This document shows positions 1 through 11,728 of a stretch of DNA of 64,000 nt, one piece after another. The position numbers were made by a program, and so were the translations under genes. The notes under the pieces were generated by a model. It made no database searches and was not told the origin of the DNA. It worked only from the letters and a program-made list of their open reading frames with translations. Within the stretch, counting starts at the first letter, position 1. Each line of letters begins with the position of its first letter. The stretch is from Atrina japonica (Eukaryota > Mollusca > Bivalvia > Pterioida > Pinnidae), in assembly GCA_030159075.1 (NCBI GenBank), contig BROG01000951.1:62001-126000 (forward strand), read 5' to 3'.

Positions 1-1440
1 CATGACGTGATATAACCTAATACATAACGTATATATGAAACATGACGTGATATAATCTAATACATAACGTATATATTAAACATGACGTGATATAATCTAA
101 TACATAACGTTTATATGAAACATAACGTGATATAACCTAATACATAACGTATATATGAAACACGACATGGTATAACCTAATACATAACGTATATATTAAA
201 CTTGACGTGATATAATCTAATACATAACGTTTATATGAAACATGACGTGATATAACCTAATACATAACGTATATATGAAACATGGCGTGATAGAATCTAA
301 TACATAACGTATATATGAAACATGACGTGATATAATCTAATACATAACGTATATATGAAACATGACGTGATATAACCTAATACATAACGTATATATGAAA
401 CATGACGTGATATAATCTAATACATAACGTAAATATGAAACATGACGTGATATAATCTAATACATAACGTATATATGAAACACGACATTTTATAATCTAA
501 TACATAAAGTATATATGAAACACGACGTGGTATAAGCTAATACATCACGTATATATCAAACATGATGTGATATAACCTAATACATAACGTACATATGAAA
601 CATGGTGTAATATAAACCAACACAGATATAACGTATATATGAAACATGACGTGATATAAACCAATCCAGGTGACGCATATATGAAGCATTACCTGATATA
701 AACCAATACAGATATAACGCATAAAAGAAGCATGATGCAATTTAAACCAACACAGATGTAAGGTATATATGAAGTATGATGCAATATAAACCAAGATATA
801 ACGTATATATAAAGCATAACGCACTATCGACCAATATAGATATAATGTATATTTGAAGCATAACGAAATACCATACAAATGCAACGTATAAATAAGACAT
901 AACGTAATAGAAACCAATAACAATAAATCTATGACCCATGACAGTATAACCAAACAAAAACTAAAACAAATGTAACGCATTTATGAAGCATTACGCAATA
1001 CAACCCAAATACATGTTTATAAAGCATTAAGAAATATCAGTGTAACGTATTTATGAAGCAAAACGCAATACAATCTCATACAAATGTAACGTATTTATGA
1101 AGCAAAACGCAATATAACCTAATACAAATGTAACGTATTTATGAGTATTACGAAATACCATTATCAGGAATTTATGAAGCATAACGCAATACAAATCAAT
1201 ACAGATGTAATATATTTATGAAGCATAACGCAATACAACCAAATACAAATGTAGCGTATTTATGAAGCATACGCAATACAAACCAATTCTACGAGTCATA
1301 ATGCAATACAAACCAATAAAAGTGTAAGGTTTCTACTACGCATAACGTAATACAATCCAATGCAATGATAACGTATATATGAAACGATACGTTATACACA
1401 TCAATATAACACAAGTAGAAACTAAAGAAGCATCACTCAA
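1..1440. repeat. 40-bp satellite array, decaying to the right
   Basis: From the window edge to about 600 the DNA is a head-to-tail array of a 40-bp unit (starts CATGACGTGATATAA, ends ATATATGAAA) with few changes per unit. From about 600 to 1440 units vary in length and sequence but keep the TAACGTATWTATGAAGCA core. The array runs off the left edge. ORFs on the minus strand here are translations of the repeat. Confidence 0.95.
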
Positions 1441-2540
1441 GAAAAACAATTAAAAGTACCACAAATAATAACATCTCCTTTTTGTTATTGTTTATCAGTC
1501 TAAGTAGTAAATGTGGGGACTTTAAAAACAGCTAATGCCCCTTTAACTCCTCAACCCCTGAAAAATAATGGACTCTTCTGTAAATCAATGTTTTAGGCCA
1601 GTCCAAATGTGTCTTTAGGGATCAATGAGTTAGATGAGTTCGTTTAATTATTGTTGTACTTGTGTTTTGCGCCTCACCCAACAAATATTCACTTAAATGG
1701 TCGCAGCCAGTTTTTATTAGGATAGATAAGTGTTTCAACGTTGAAGTATATATACATAATATTAAGCCCTTTTGAAGAACAGATTTAAACATCCTGTTTA
1801 TAATCTGAACATTCCTCTTTAAGTGGTTTTGTCTATGAAACAGAAGAACAATAATTCTTATTGCGTTAGATAAACACAAAGAGTGCGTTTTAACACATGT
1901 TTGTAAATTGCTATATATATCTAGGTCATACGAAAAACATATGTTTGTAAAGTACTTTGTCTATCTAGGTCAGGCCATATTAATGTCACAGAAAACATCT
2001 AGGTTTTCTCTGTCGTATTTATTCAGAAAAATGGATTCTCTTGACACCGAAACACATTTGTGTTTATTTTTGGGGGTTCGATGTATTGCTCAACATCGTT
2101 TTAAAAAGCATTGTTATCTGAATATTTTTTATTAAGTAAAGAAGGTATGCTAAATAACTGTACTGTTAAAAACCATATATTTTTCAACAACATAATATTT
2201 TGTGGTACATAAAGAGTACATTTCTCATTCAAAGCTGCAATTGAGTTATGTTATAACAACGTGTCTCATAACTATATGTGATATTTAGTTTATTTGAAGC
2301 TCAAAAGCACATATATGCTTATAGCATTACATAATACGTTCATAGACATAGAAGACAAAGGAATAAGATACAAGTGCATATGAGAGAAGTAACAATACAT
2401 TATTTACACTCATATATGTATAACGGTGGCATCAATGCGGCAAAAATAAAATTAGAAAGATCAATACAATGTTTTCTTTTTTTTTTGACTAGTGAATAAT
2501 TTGATAATTTTTTGTATTGTAAGCCAAGAATGAGCAAATT
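1441..2540. other. no gene recognised
   Basis: AT-rich DNA. Two ORFs of 75-85 codons are present (1622-1879 minus, 1908-2135 plus), but neither has a recognisable domain or splice context. Confidence 0.4.
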
Positions 2541-2543
2541 TTG

Positions 2544-3455
2544 TTAAGTACTTAAGTCGTAATTATCTGTAGGTAGGGAAAGATAACATAAAATGATATT
2601 CAGTTTCAATATTACTGTGTGAAGAATATTCACAAATTCGATTATGCCTTGGTATATTTCGCTGTCTTCCAGTTTCAATAAATAGTTGGTGAGCAGAACA
2701 ACGTAATCTCTGTTTAATATAATCTTCATAATCTAAATAAGGTTTAAATTCAAATTTCTGCTTAACTTTGGATAACAAATCTAAACGTGATATAATGACA
2801 ATATCATTTCTCCAGTTCTGTACATAAGTATCAATTTATCTTTGTTTTACAATGGGAAATTTGTTAGTTTCAACATTTTCAAACAACTATAATTCTGAAA
2901 AACCAAGGTCATCGAATAATCTGTTTATCATATATGACCAACAATTTGTAAAACTATTACGTGGAACATTATATTTATCTCTTTGATACAGTTTATAAAT
3001 TAACCAAGAATCATTAGAAACAATATCAAACCAGTACTTAATAGAACGAATTTTACATATTACATCAAAAGGTAATTGATTTCCTGTTCATCTTTTCTCA
3101 ATATATATACTTTAGTTTTGTTTTATTAACATGTATACCCCATTCAATACAATATAAATTTAATTTGTGCAATAAGGTTTGTAAGCCCTCTGCTGTTTTT
3201 GACATTAACCCTTCCACCCCTGAATATCTGAGTGGTATGCTCTTTTCTATTGTTTAAGACTAGTCTATTATGAACTATATGCTTGAAAGGGTTAAGATTG
3301 TATAATAATAACATAAAAATAGAAATATTGTCAATATTGAAATAGGACTTTGTATTAGTTATCTTCAAAGTTTGTTCAATGTCATTTATAAATAACAAAA
3401 ATAAAACTATGACAAGAGTTCCCCTTGTTTTACTCCGGAGTCTATATTGTAAAAC
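2544..3455 (-). pseudogene. LINE (non-LTR retrotransposon) reverse-transcriptase remnant
   Basis: Read on the minus strand, frames around 3451-3420 give GVKQGELLS (family form GVKQGEPLSPLLF). Next comes LFINDIEQTLKITNTKS at 3400-3350, a stretch ending IFMLLLY where the YADD catalytic motif is expected, then SKTAEGLQTLLHKLNLYC near 3200-3150. The C-terminal block LRCSAHQLFIETGR and the degenerate zinc-knuckle region ...EYHFMLSFPTYR lie at 2563-2778. Stops, frameshifts and the 91-bp element at 3205-3295 break it. Clade not assigned; the C-terminus resembles CR1/jockey-like elements. Confidence 0.75.
3205..3295. mobile_element. 91-bp TTAACCC inverted-repeat miniature element, copy 1
   Basis: Begins TTAACCCTTCCACCCC and ends GCTTGAAAGGGTTAA, so the ends are inverted repeats. 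The body (CTGAATATCTGAGTGG, CTCTTTTCTATT) is shared with the copy at 28171-28259. It sits inside the LINE reverse-transcriptase frame, where the codons for ADDTVLF would be. Confidence 0.7.
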
Positions 3456-3479
3456 TATGGTATTGTTAACGACATATTT

Positions 3480-3785
3480 AGAATATTTCGCGGCCTAGTA
3501 AATTAAAGCCTATATCTTAGAAGTACCGACAGATAATCATTATTTGACATTTATTGATTTGCTCAGTATGTAAATAACAAAATCATAGTATGATTTACCG
3601 ACAAAAGTTATAGGTCAAGTTTTAATAAATTATCTAGTACATACATTGTAACACTCATAAATGAAAAGAAAATAATAAGCTAGAACGTCTCTCATTAAAT
3701 CGACGAGCCTGTGGGATTTACACTCATCAATTGATTTCATATATTATATTTTGAAATAATCAGTGAACAGAGATATTAAAATTGT
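3480..3785. other. no gene recognised
   Basis: AT-rich DNA between the LINE remnant and the G-rich tandem repeat; nothing supportable seen. Confidence 0.4.
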
Positions 3786-3790
3786 CCTGA

Positions 3791-4006
3791 TTGAGGGGGA
3801 GGTTTTCTGTATAGAAAAAATTCCGGGGAACTTTTTCTATGAAAGGGGGAACATTTTCTATATAGAAAACCTTCCCACGAGGGAATGTTTTCTACATACA
3901 ATTCCTTACGGGGGGAGATTTTCTCTGTAGAAAATTTTTCGGGGGGACGGGGTTACACAGAAATCTTTCCGGGTGAAGATTCTGTATGAGGAAGGTTTTC
4001 TGTATG
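3791..4006. repeat. degenerate tandem repeat with palindromic units
   Basis: Roughly 38-45-bp units alternate G runs (GGGGGAGG, GGGGGGAC) with a palindrome of the form TTTTCTATATAGAAAA. Unit spacing is irregular. Confidence 0.7.
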
Positions 4007-4014
4007 ACACCGGC

Positions 4015-4586
4015 TTTATTAAAAACACTGGAACCCATAAGTTAGTATGTTAATAATCATAATGGCTTGGGTACCGGTATTTAAACACCGGAACCAGTAA
4101 ATTAGTAATTTTGTAATTATCTCGATACCCGTGTACCTATATACAAAACACTGGAACCCGTTAGTTAGAACCTATATACAAAACACTGAAACCCGTTAGT
4201 TAGTACCTATATCTAAACATTGAAACCCGTCAGTTAGTAACTCTATGGTTATCGCGATACTGAATACCTATACACAAAACACTGGAACCCGTTAGTAAGA
4301 ACTCATATACAAACCACTGGAACCCGTTGGTTAGTACATATATACAAAACTCTGGAACCTGTTAGTTAGTACTTATATACAAAACTCCGAAACCCGTTTG
4401 TACCTATTTTACAAAACACTGGAACCCGTTAGTTAGTAAATTTATGGTTGTCTTGATACTGAGTACCTATATACAAAACACTGGAACCCGTTAGTTAGTA
4501 CCTATATACAAAATACTGGAACCCGTTAGTACCTTTTATACAAAACACTGGAACCCATTAGTACCTATTATACAAAACATTGGATT
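4015..4586. repeat. 35-36-bp minisatellite
   Basis: Repeated unit contains ACACTGGAACCCGTTAGTTA followed by GTACCTATATACAAA. About fifteen copies, some shortened by loss of the GTTAGTTA part. Confidence 0.9.
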
Positions 4587-4950
4587 CTTTATCTCACCAA
4601 CCATCCAGTATGTGATAAACGAAACACAAACAGGGAAAATGTAATAAACTATTGAAATTACATTCTAACTGTTATAAAGAATACACTACGAAGAAAAGTG
4701 AAAGTTGATTATGCATACGGATGGATGATAAGATTAATAATAGCTGTAATTCATTTTCATAGCTAAGATTTCTTGATTTACATCGTATTTGCAACAATTT
4801 AATATCAAAGTTTGATATTTGTTTTTCAAAAATGCAAATGATAAAATGGTATCCTTTATGCGCAGTGCATATTGAATTTAACATTGAATGAGGTAAAAAG
4901 TAGTCGTGGATACTTAAGCTAAATAAATATCATGTACCGGAAACCTTCAT
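4587..4950. other. upstream region of the LRR gene
   Basis: AT-rich, no repeat or exon recognised before the TATA-like element at 4957. Confidence 0.4.
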
Positions 4951-4956
4951 CAGATG

Positions 4957-4964
4957 TATAAATA
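4957..4964 (+). promoter_or_regulatory. TATA-like box of the LRR gene
   Basis: TATAAATA about 105 bp before the chosen ATG (5062). Position and sequence fit a core promoter giving a short 5' leader; no experimental support is visible. Confidence 0.4.
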
Positions 4965-5061
4965 TAATGTATATCATTGACTTCACTGCAAAAGCAGCTC
5001 ATTCAAAGATCAGTTGTTAAGTTGTACGGACGTGTTTAATCTCACAAGAATTTCTCCGAAC

Positions 5062-6675
5062 ATGTATCAGACCGTTGTCTTACTCTGTTTGTGTGGCTTA
5101 CTGGGAAAGATAGGAGTAGATGGGCATTATTTCGATGTGCCTGCGTGCAGGGATACATCGTGGTATTCAGACGAAAATGTTTATAGCTCAGAAGACGAAG
5201 AAATGTCCGAGATTCCTGTGGACATCCCTGTGTCCACGCTTCATTTACATCTTGCATATAAGAAGATATCAGTTTTAGATCAGCGGTTATTTGTACATTT
5301 ACGTTCCTTAAAGACTTTGGATTTACGAGGCAACGATATAGAGGATATCAACGATGCTTTATCGACACTCACTGAATTACAATTTATGGAATTATCGAAC
5401 AATTATATCACCCACTTATCAAATGTTTCGTTTAGAGGTTTGTCTAGTTTACAATGCCTTATTTTATTACAGAACAATATCAGCAGACTTTCAAACGACA
5501 CATTTCATGCTTTGATTGACATAGCCGCAATAAATATCCGTAGTAACCCTCTCAGATCTGTGGACGGGATGTTTATAAAAAATCAAAATTTGATCTCTTT
5601 GGATCTCACCAATTGTCAACTGAAAACTTTTCCAAAAAATCTCCCCAAAAGTCTGCGTAATTTAGTCTTGGATCACAACAGCATTACCTCAATCCAGATG
5701 TCTCATGTCCAACACCTAACAAACCTCCAGAGGTTATCTTTGTCCTCAAATGAACTGACTCATATAGCCAGCGATGCTTTCTATGGCATTGAGAGCTTGA
5801 CCGAATTGACATTAAGTGAAAACCATTTGTCATTTATCCCAGATATTTCGAACTTTGTGCTGGAGTTGTATCTGGATTCAAATGAAATTCAATCGCTCGA
5901 CCTAGAAGAATTTGCATCAAGAATTTCTGGACAACAGGTGCGTGAGAAACAGAGAACCAAAATATCAACTACACTTGACAATGAAATTGAAATGCATCTG
6001 CGAGTGTTAGACTTGAAGATTAATAGAATTGAAAGACTAGGGAATAGTGTTTTTTCTTCCTTCAAAAACTTGACGAAGTTAATTATAGATAACAACCCGG
6101 TAACTTTTATTGACAAGGATTTATTTAAAAATAACGGAAATCTCATGGTGCTATCAATGAATAAAATTCCAATTAAAGACTTTGATGCTAAACATATTTT
6201 CCAATATCTTCGTAAAATGGTGACACTGAATGTGAAATCTAGCCACCAGATAGCAAGGAGTACACTAGACATCAAGTTCAGGGAAACTATTCCCAAAATA
6301 AAAAATTTAGATTTACGTTTCAATAATTTAAATGTTTTTAGTTGTGATCAAATATCTGAACTAGGGATGTTATCTCGCGTGAATATCCTTAATAACCCTC
6401 TACACTGTGCTCAAGACGATAATTTGTTTTGCTTAAAGAACCAATTGGAGAATGGTCCGTTTGAGTCATGGAATAGATTGGAATGTGACTGCCCGATAGA
6501 TCTCAGAGGGGTACGTGTAGTGGATGTTGACCTAAATGATAACCGAACAATGATGCACTGTGGTATAGTAACTCCAACACAGGTGAAAAGTACTGCCTCA
6601 TTATTAGTTATTATAAGTGTACCACAATTGTTCATGGTAGCAATTTTTAACATTATCATCGCAATTTTTATTTGA
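5062..6675 (+). CDS. leucine-rich-repeat cell-surface protein, intronless
   Basis: The open frame runs from 5014. The ATG at 5062 is preferred because residues from it (MYQTVVLLCLCGLLG) form a signal peptide, giving 537 aa; the upstream ATG adds 16 polar residues. After a short acidic N-terminal segment (YSSEDEEMSEIP) come about 14-16 LRRs of the LxxLxLxxNxI form, e.g. LKTLDLRGNDIEDI, LQRLSLSSNELTHI, LTELTLSENHLSFI. A cysteine cap follows (NPLHC, CLKN, ECDCPIDL, MMHC), like LRRCT domains. The C-terminus is a hydrophobic run ending ...FNIIIAIFI with no cytoplasmic tail, which fits a GPI-anchor signal or a tail-less membrane anchor. Candidate N-glycosylation sites include NVS, NDT and NLT. Role inferred: extracellular recognition or adhesion; partner unknown. 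Single-exon structure could reflect retroposition. Confidence 0.9.
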   Translation: MYQTVVLLCLCGLLGKIGVDGHYFDVPACRDTSWYSDENVYSSEDEEMSEIPVDIPVSTLHLHLAYKKISVLDQRLFVHLRSLKTLDLRGNDIEDINDALSTLTELQFMELSNNYITHLSNVSFRGLSSLQCLILLQNNISRLSNDTFHALIDIAAINIRSNPLRSVDGMFIKNQNLISLDLTNCQLKTFPKNLPKSLRNLVLDHNSITSIQMSHVQHLTNLQRLSLSSNELTHIASDAFYGIESLTELTLSENHLSFIPDISNFVLELYLDSNEIQSLDLEEFASRISGQQVREKQRTKISTTLDNEIEMHLRVLDLKINRIERLGNSVFSSFKNLTKLIIDNNPVTFIDKDLFKNNGNLMVLSMNKIPIKDFDAKHIFQYLRKMVTLNVKSSHQIARSTLDIKFRETIPKIKNLDLRFNNLNVFSCDQISELGMLSRVNILNNPLHCAQDDNLFCLKNQLENGPFESWNRLECDCPIDLRGVRVVDVDLNDNRTMMHCGIVTPTQVKSTASLLVIISVPQLFMVAIFNIIIAIFI

Positions 6676-7068
6676 GAACTGATCTTGTACTTTTGTATTA
6701 TAATTATAATTCAAATAATTTTCGAGGCCAACATGTATGTCACCTTATAGCTCTGTAACTTGCACTAGCCTATAAAAGCAAATGATGCATATGAATCTAA
6801 TATTTTTTTTTCTATTTCTGTGTCGACATGTTTGCTTCAACTTCATCAACTCCATTATGATACGCATGTACTTTTATCATGCAATTCGATTCATATGTTC
6901 GTAAAATATCATTCAAATCACACTCAGTATACTAGTTTTACGTATTTCAGGTAAAAATAACTACTTTTAGGTAATTTTTGGTAGGTCGTATGTTATTATT
7001 ACGTTAATCAAGTCGTATACTAGCTTTACATAATTCAAACCAAATGTACTTGAATCACGTGAAGTAAA
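6676..7068. other. 3' flank of the LRR gene
   Basis: AT-rich. No canonical AATAAA was noticed within the first 300 bp after the stop codon. Confidence 0.4.
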
Positions 7069-7084
7069 TCAAATATTAGTTTAA
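7069..7084. repeat. SINE target-site duplication, left copy
   Basis: TCAAATATTAGTTTAA, identical to 7376-7391. Confidence 0.9.
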
Positions 7085-7375
7085 TTTTTGTTTTTGTTTG
7101 TTAATTGTTGTCCTACTCAAGAATCTCTCACACTTATGGAGAAGTCACCAAATGCCGCTGAAGGGCTTCACATTTTTGGCCTATGCTCGGCACTAGCGAC
7201 CATTGAGCGTTAAAGGTTCTTTAACGTTCCGACACCTACTGTGACACGGGACCTCGGTATTTACTGTCTCATCCGAAGGACAGGAAACCAACCTGCCCGC
7301 CGACTGGACGCGAACTCACGACCTCACGACCTCACCATCAAGAGTCGAGCGCGCTACCAACTAAGCCAGGCCGGC
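7085..7375 (-). mobile_element. tRNA-derived SINE with perfect 16-bp target duplication
   Basis: On the minus strand it starts with a tRNA-like head. An A box (TGGCTTAGTTGG) lies near 7365 and a B-box-like GTGAGTTCGCGTCC near 7310. It ends in an ACAAACAAAAACAAAA-type tail near 7087. It is flanked by TCAAATATTAGTTTAA at 7069-7084 and again at 7376-7391. Head and body match the copy at 44247-44465. The 3' half carries GAGATTCTTGAGTAGGAC, seen in mollusc SINEs. Confidence 0.9.
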
Positions 7376-7391
7376 TCAAATATTAGTTTAA
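7376..7391. repeat. SINE target-site duplication, right copy
   Basis: TCAAATATTAGTTTAA, identical to 7069-7084. Confidence 0.9.
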
Positions 7392-7479
7392 GGTAACTCA
7401 ATTCATATACAAGTACAAAGTAATTTAAGTCATATGATAGTTAAATGTAATTCAAGTTAAATATTAGTGTTCTTTAATA

Positions 7480-8310
7480 AAAGTAATATACTCGTACGAC
7501 ACGACTCAAGTCATATACTATTGTTCATTACTACAAGTCATATAGTATTGTTCGTTAATACAAGTCATATACTATTGTTCGTTAATAAAAGTCATATGCT
7601 CGTATGACACGACTTAAGTCATATACTATTGTTCGTTTACTATAAGTCATATAGTATTGTTCGTTAATACAAGTCATAAAGTATTGTTCGTTAATACAAG
7701 TCATATACTATTGTTCGTTAATAAAAGTCATATGCTCGTATGACACGACTCAAGTCATATACTATTGTTCGTTACTACAAGTCATTTAGTATTGTTCGTT
7801 ACTACAAGTCATATAGTATTGTTTGTTGATACAAGTCATATAGTATTGTTCGTTAATACAAGTCATATAGTATTGTTCGTTAATACAAGACATATACTAT
7901 TGTTCGGTAATACAAGTCAAATATTAGTATGACACAATTCAAGTCATATACGAGTCTTCGTAAATACATGTAATATACTATTGTTTGTTAATACAAGTCA
8001 TATTCTAGTGTGACACAGTTCAAGTCATATACTAGTGTACGTTAATACAAGTCATATATTTTTGTTCGTTAATACAAGTCATATATTTTTGTTCTTTAAT
8101 ACAAGTCATATATTTTTGTTCGTTAATACAAGTCATATATTTTTGTTCGTTAATACAAGTCATATATTTTTGTTCTTTAATACAAGTCATATATTTTTGT
8201 TCGTTAATACAAGTCATATATTTTTGTTCGTTAATACAAGTCATATATTTTTGTTCGTTAATACAAGTCACATTGTAGTATGACACAGTTCAAGTCATAT
8301 ATTAATTATA
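7480..8310. repeat. 27-28-bp satellite
   Basis: Unit ACAAGTCATATACTATT plus GTTCGTTAAT. Units are irregular on the left and become nearly identical 27-bp units (ATATTTTTGTTCGTTAAT version) from 8035 to 8283. Because 27 is a multiple of 3, both strands stay open there, giving artefactual ORFs of 82-84 codons. Confidence 0.95.
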
Positions 8311-8334
8311 TTTATATCTTGTATTTTACTTTGT

Positions 8335-8680
8335 CTTGTAAAATAAAATACAGTTAAAAGCATGTATCTTATAGAATAAATCATGTGTCTAGTAAATTAA
8401 ACATGCATTTTATAGAATAAATCACATATCTTGTAAAATAAAACACGCATTTTATAGAATAAGTAATGTATATAACAAAATAAATCACGCATTTTATAAA
8501 TAAAACACGTATCCTGTAGAATAAATCACGTATCTTTTAAAATAAACCACGTATCTTATACAATGCATTACGTATCTTATTCAATAAATCACGTATCTTG
8601 CAGAATAAACCATGTATCTTGCAGAATAAATAATGTATGTTGCAATATAATTCAAGTATGTTGTAGAATAAATCACGCAG
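8335..8680. repeat. degenerate ~21-22-bp tandem repeat
   Basis: Repeats of AATAAATCACGTATCTTGTAG with frequent substitutions and length changes, directly after the 27-bp satellite. Confidence 0.75.
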
Positions 8681-8981
8681 AAGCACCCAGCACAATATTT
8701 AGAGGTTATGAAAAATAATTCCGTTGCTTTATTTTCGTTATATTGTGTGTTTCTGTAGTTGGTATATATAATTATTTTTGTAAATATATATTTTCTGCAT
8801 ACCTGATATATCTCTATTTTTCTGAATGATAAATCAAATATGATATATCTACAGTATGTGTGTGTGGCTATGCCAGAAAAAAACATGATATATTTTCCAT
8901 TAAATTATCATTGAATGTAAACCCCAACAGTTTGTTGTTCCTATGAGAATCTAGCCTACACGACTATTTTCAAATTTCTGT

Positions 8982-9107
<126 letters not shown>

Positions 9108-9109
9108 TC

Positions 9110-9500
9110 AGGTCAAGTGATACTTTATTGCATACATTTTGTACGATACTTCACAGATAAAGGCTGATATATATAGTGTTGGAAACTTCACCAATACATT
9201 GTACAATATACATTATCACAAATACAAAAAATAATAATTTTACAACGTGGTCCAGATATGAGTATAAGAGAAATTACGGTAAACTGCACTATTCATTTGA
9301 AAAATGTTTTTCCTGATTTTAAATGTTTGCTTCATGTATTTTCCGATATGACATAATTCTTTGACGTTTGTTGTGGAGAGTAATTTTATTCATTTATAGA
9401 TAGAGGGTCTGTAATACTAGTAATATTTCAAGAACTTTATTCTAAAGTCATTGAAAGCTGGACACTTCAACGTAACATGAAGTCGTCTTCAATATCAGAC
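9110..9500 (-). pseudogene. LINE 3' end (C-terminal coding remnant)
   Basis: On the minus strand from about 9500: IETGR, then SDIEDDF, a 1-nt frame change, then TLKCPAFNDFRIKFLKYY, and later VKELCHIGKYMKQTFKIRKN. This is the cysteine-containing C-terminal pattern of CR1/jockey-like non-LTR elements. A deletion joins IETGR to SDIEDDF, and the fragment ends at the (GA)n tract. Confidence 0.65.
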
Positions 9501-10260
9501 CTAAACGGCCAGTTTCAATTGTTCAAACAATGAGACGAAAAACGTAAACGGCTAATTTAATTTCTTATACTGATTACATATCGGTTTACACAAATATGGT
9601 TGTAAAATCAACATATCAATAAGATTTCTATATATAGAACACTTGGGCGATGAGTTAACCTCAGATACAACATTTTTTGTATCCATACTGACGACATTTA
9701 ACACGTAGACGATAAATTGAAGAAAAACATGCTGAAAATAACTTAATTGTCCTAAAATGCCTGTATAATAGTATTAGAACGCTTAGAAAAAAATAAACAT
9801 ACACCGAAAATACATTCAATGAAATAATTACAGACAAAAATCGATATGAATAAAATAACAAATTGTTTGGGTTTTTTTTTGTAAATCTGTAATATGTGAG
9901 CTATAACAACACAGCCCGAATGCACAACATTTGCTTTGTTCTCAAACTCAACTAACTTTTCATGATTTTAAGGTAAAAGACAAACTTTATGCTTACCTCG
10001 ATACGTTTGTATGTTGACGTCATACAGTTGTAAATAATGATCAAAATTATTGCTCGTTTCAAGAAAACATCAAATATATTAAATCTAGTTTAACTATATA
10101 AATTTCGAGTGCCGTACTCAAAGTATGTATTCAATTTTGTACTGGAAAATGTGTTACCCAATTTTCTTTTTTGTGAATGATAAAAACATGTGTTTCATAT
10201 TCAGTCACTTCCAGAAGTTTTACACCCGACTAATATATGGTCAAATTAAGAGAATACAAA
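9501..10260. other. no gene recognised
   Basis: AT-rich DNA; ORFs are short, low-complexity and without domains. Confidence 0.4.
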
Positions 10261-10261
10261 A

Positions 10262-10500
10262 GGCCCATGGGTCACATCGCTCACCTGAACTGTGTTGATA
10301 TCTTACAAATATGTGATTCTCAATTTACAAATTAACATAACACTCCTTGGGAGTAGGGGAGACTTAAAAATGAATGAAAATGACAAGGTCAAGTACCCCC
10401 TAAGACCTGTTTTACCCCACCATGGTCGACTGGTAAAAAAACACAAACTTGGTAGGGAAACTTGAGAAAAGTTTTTAAAAAGTTTTAAAAATTCATAACG
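10262..10500 (-). repeat. dispersed repeat of GCGATGTGACCCATGG type
   Basis: Contains GGCCCATGGGTCACATCG and GCTCACCTGA at the left end and a tract rich in CCCC/GGGG triplet blocks. From memory this junction is common in bivalve genomes as an interspersed repeat; class not established. Confidence 0.4.
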
Positions 10501-10679
10501 ATTCAAAACAAAAAAATCAGCAAAATTCTACCTAATCACATGTAAAACACAAAAGAAATGAATGCATCATTATGAATAAATGGGGAGAAAATCAAAGAAA
10601 TCATACAAAAATGAATGAAAATGACAATGACAATAACTGGCATTGCTACGTCACGAGCCCCTTGATGTTAAAAAGCAGA

Positions 10680-10809
10680 AGGACCTACGGTCATATGACA
10701 TCTTTCAAATATCAAATAAAATATTTAAATATGCATCATGAGTACATTTAGTCATGGTGCATATTTGAATATTTTGTTTAATATTTGAAAGATACCATAT
10801 GGCAGTCCT
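10680..10809. mobile_element. 130-bp fold-back miniature element
   Basis: Left arm AGGACCTACGGTCATATGAC and right arm (reverse complement) AGGACTGCCATATGGTATC continue as inverted copies (CTTTCAAATATYAAAYAAAA, TATGCAYCATGA) for about 55 bp each, with only a few bases between. Confidence 0.75.
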
Positions 10810-10881
10810 GTTTAATTAAAACTTCGATAAAATATATTTTATGATCATAAATTGAGCGATATTCTTTTAACATAGTGTATA

Positions 10882-10996
<115 letters not shown>

Positions 10997-11509
10997 ACAA
11001 TGTACATGTACATAATTTTAGTATCATTTTTATAAAATATTGAATTTAAAAATTAATGCATAATATCCGGGTATATATGGCATGAACAATATAAGTATGA
11101 AATGAACTTTTTAATGTTAAATAAATATTTTTATCATTATTTAATTTAAAACTATTTTTTAATATCTTAGAAAAGTTTGGATTTTAGAAGAACAAAATTC
11201 TGGTGTTAATTAACTAGGTAAATGATGACACTACGATCACACACCGGTAGCTGTGTACATACGGTTTAAGTGCAATGAAGAGGTCGGCTAGCGACATCGA
11301 AGTACTTTCCACTATTATAGCCCTTTGTTTAATAAAACGTTCCGTAATTTACATACTGTAGGTTGTACATTTAGAAGAAGTGTTTATATCAGGAGATAGC
11401 TTCCCGTATGTGAAAATATTGGCGAGGCTCGGAGGCAATAATTTTAGAGAGCGACATTTTAGATTTCCTTTTTACGAGTTGATGGAACATCAACGCAGTT
11501 ATGTTATGC

Positions 11510-11588
11510 TAAGTTGTTTATTGGGAACAAGTCAAAACACATTTTGCAGTATGGGTTTAATAACACATTATAGTGACGCAAAATTACA
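11510..11588. repeat. 79-bp direct repeat, copy 1
   Basis: TAAGTTGTTTATTGGGAAC to GACGCAAAATTACA; matches 11729-11807 with four mismatches that I could count. Confidence 0.85.
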
Positions 11589-11728
11589 CATGATGTGAAT
11601 TTCAGCAACAAAAACCCAACTTCAAGATTGCAGTTTCCAAATCTCACTTTTATTAGTATATTTTTGCTTTTTTATATGACGAAAATATAGTAACAATTCG
11701 CTGAAAAATATAGGTCTACAAGACTTGT

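Noticed and set aside
1..1440. CRISPR-like array
   Set aside because: The 40-bp units are contiguous with no unique spacers, in a eukaryotic context; it is a satellite.
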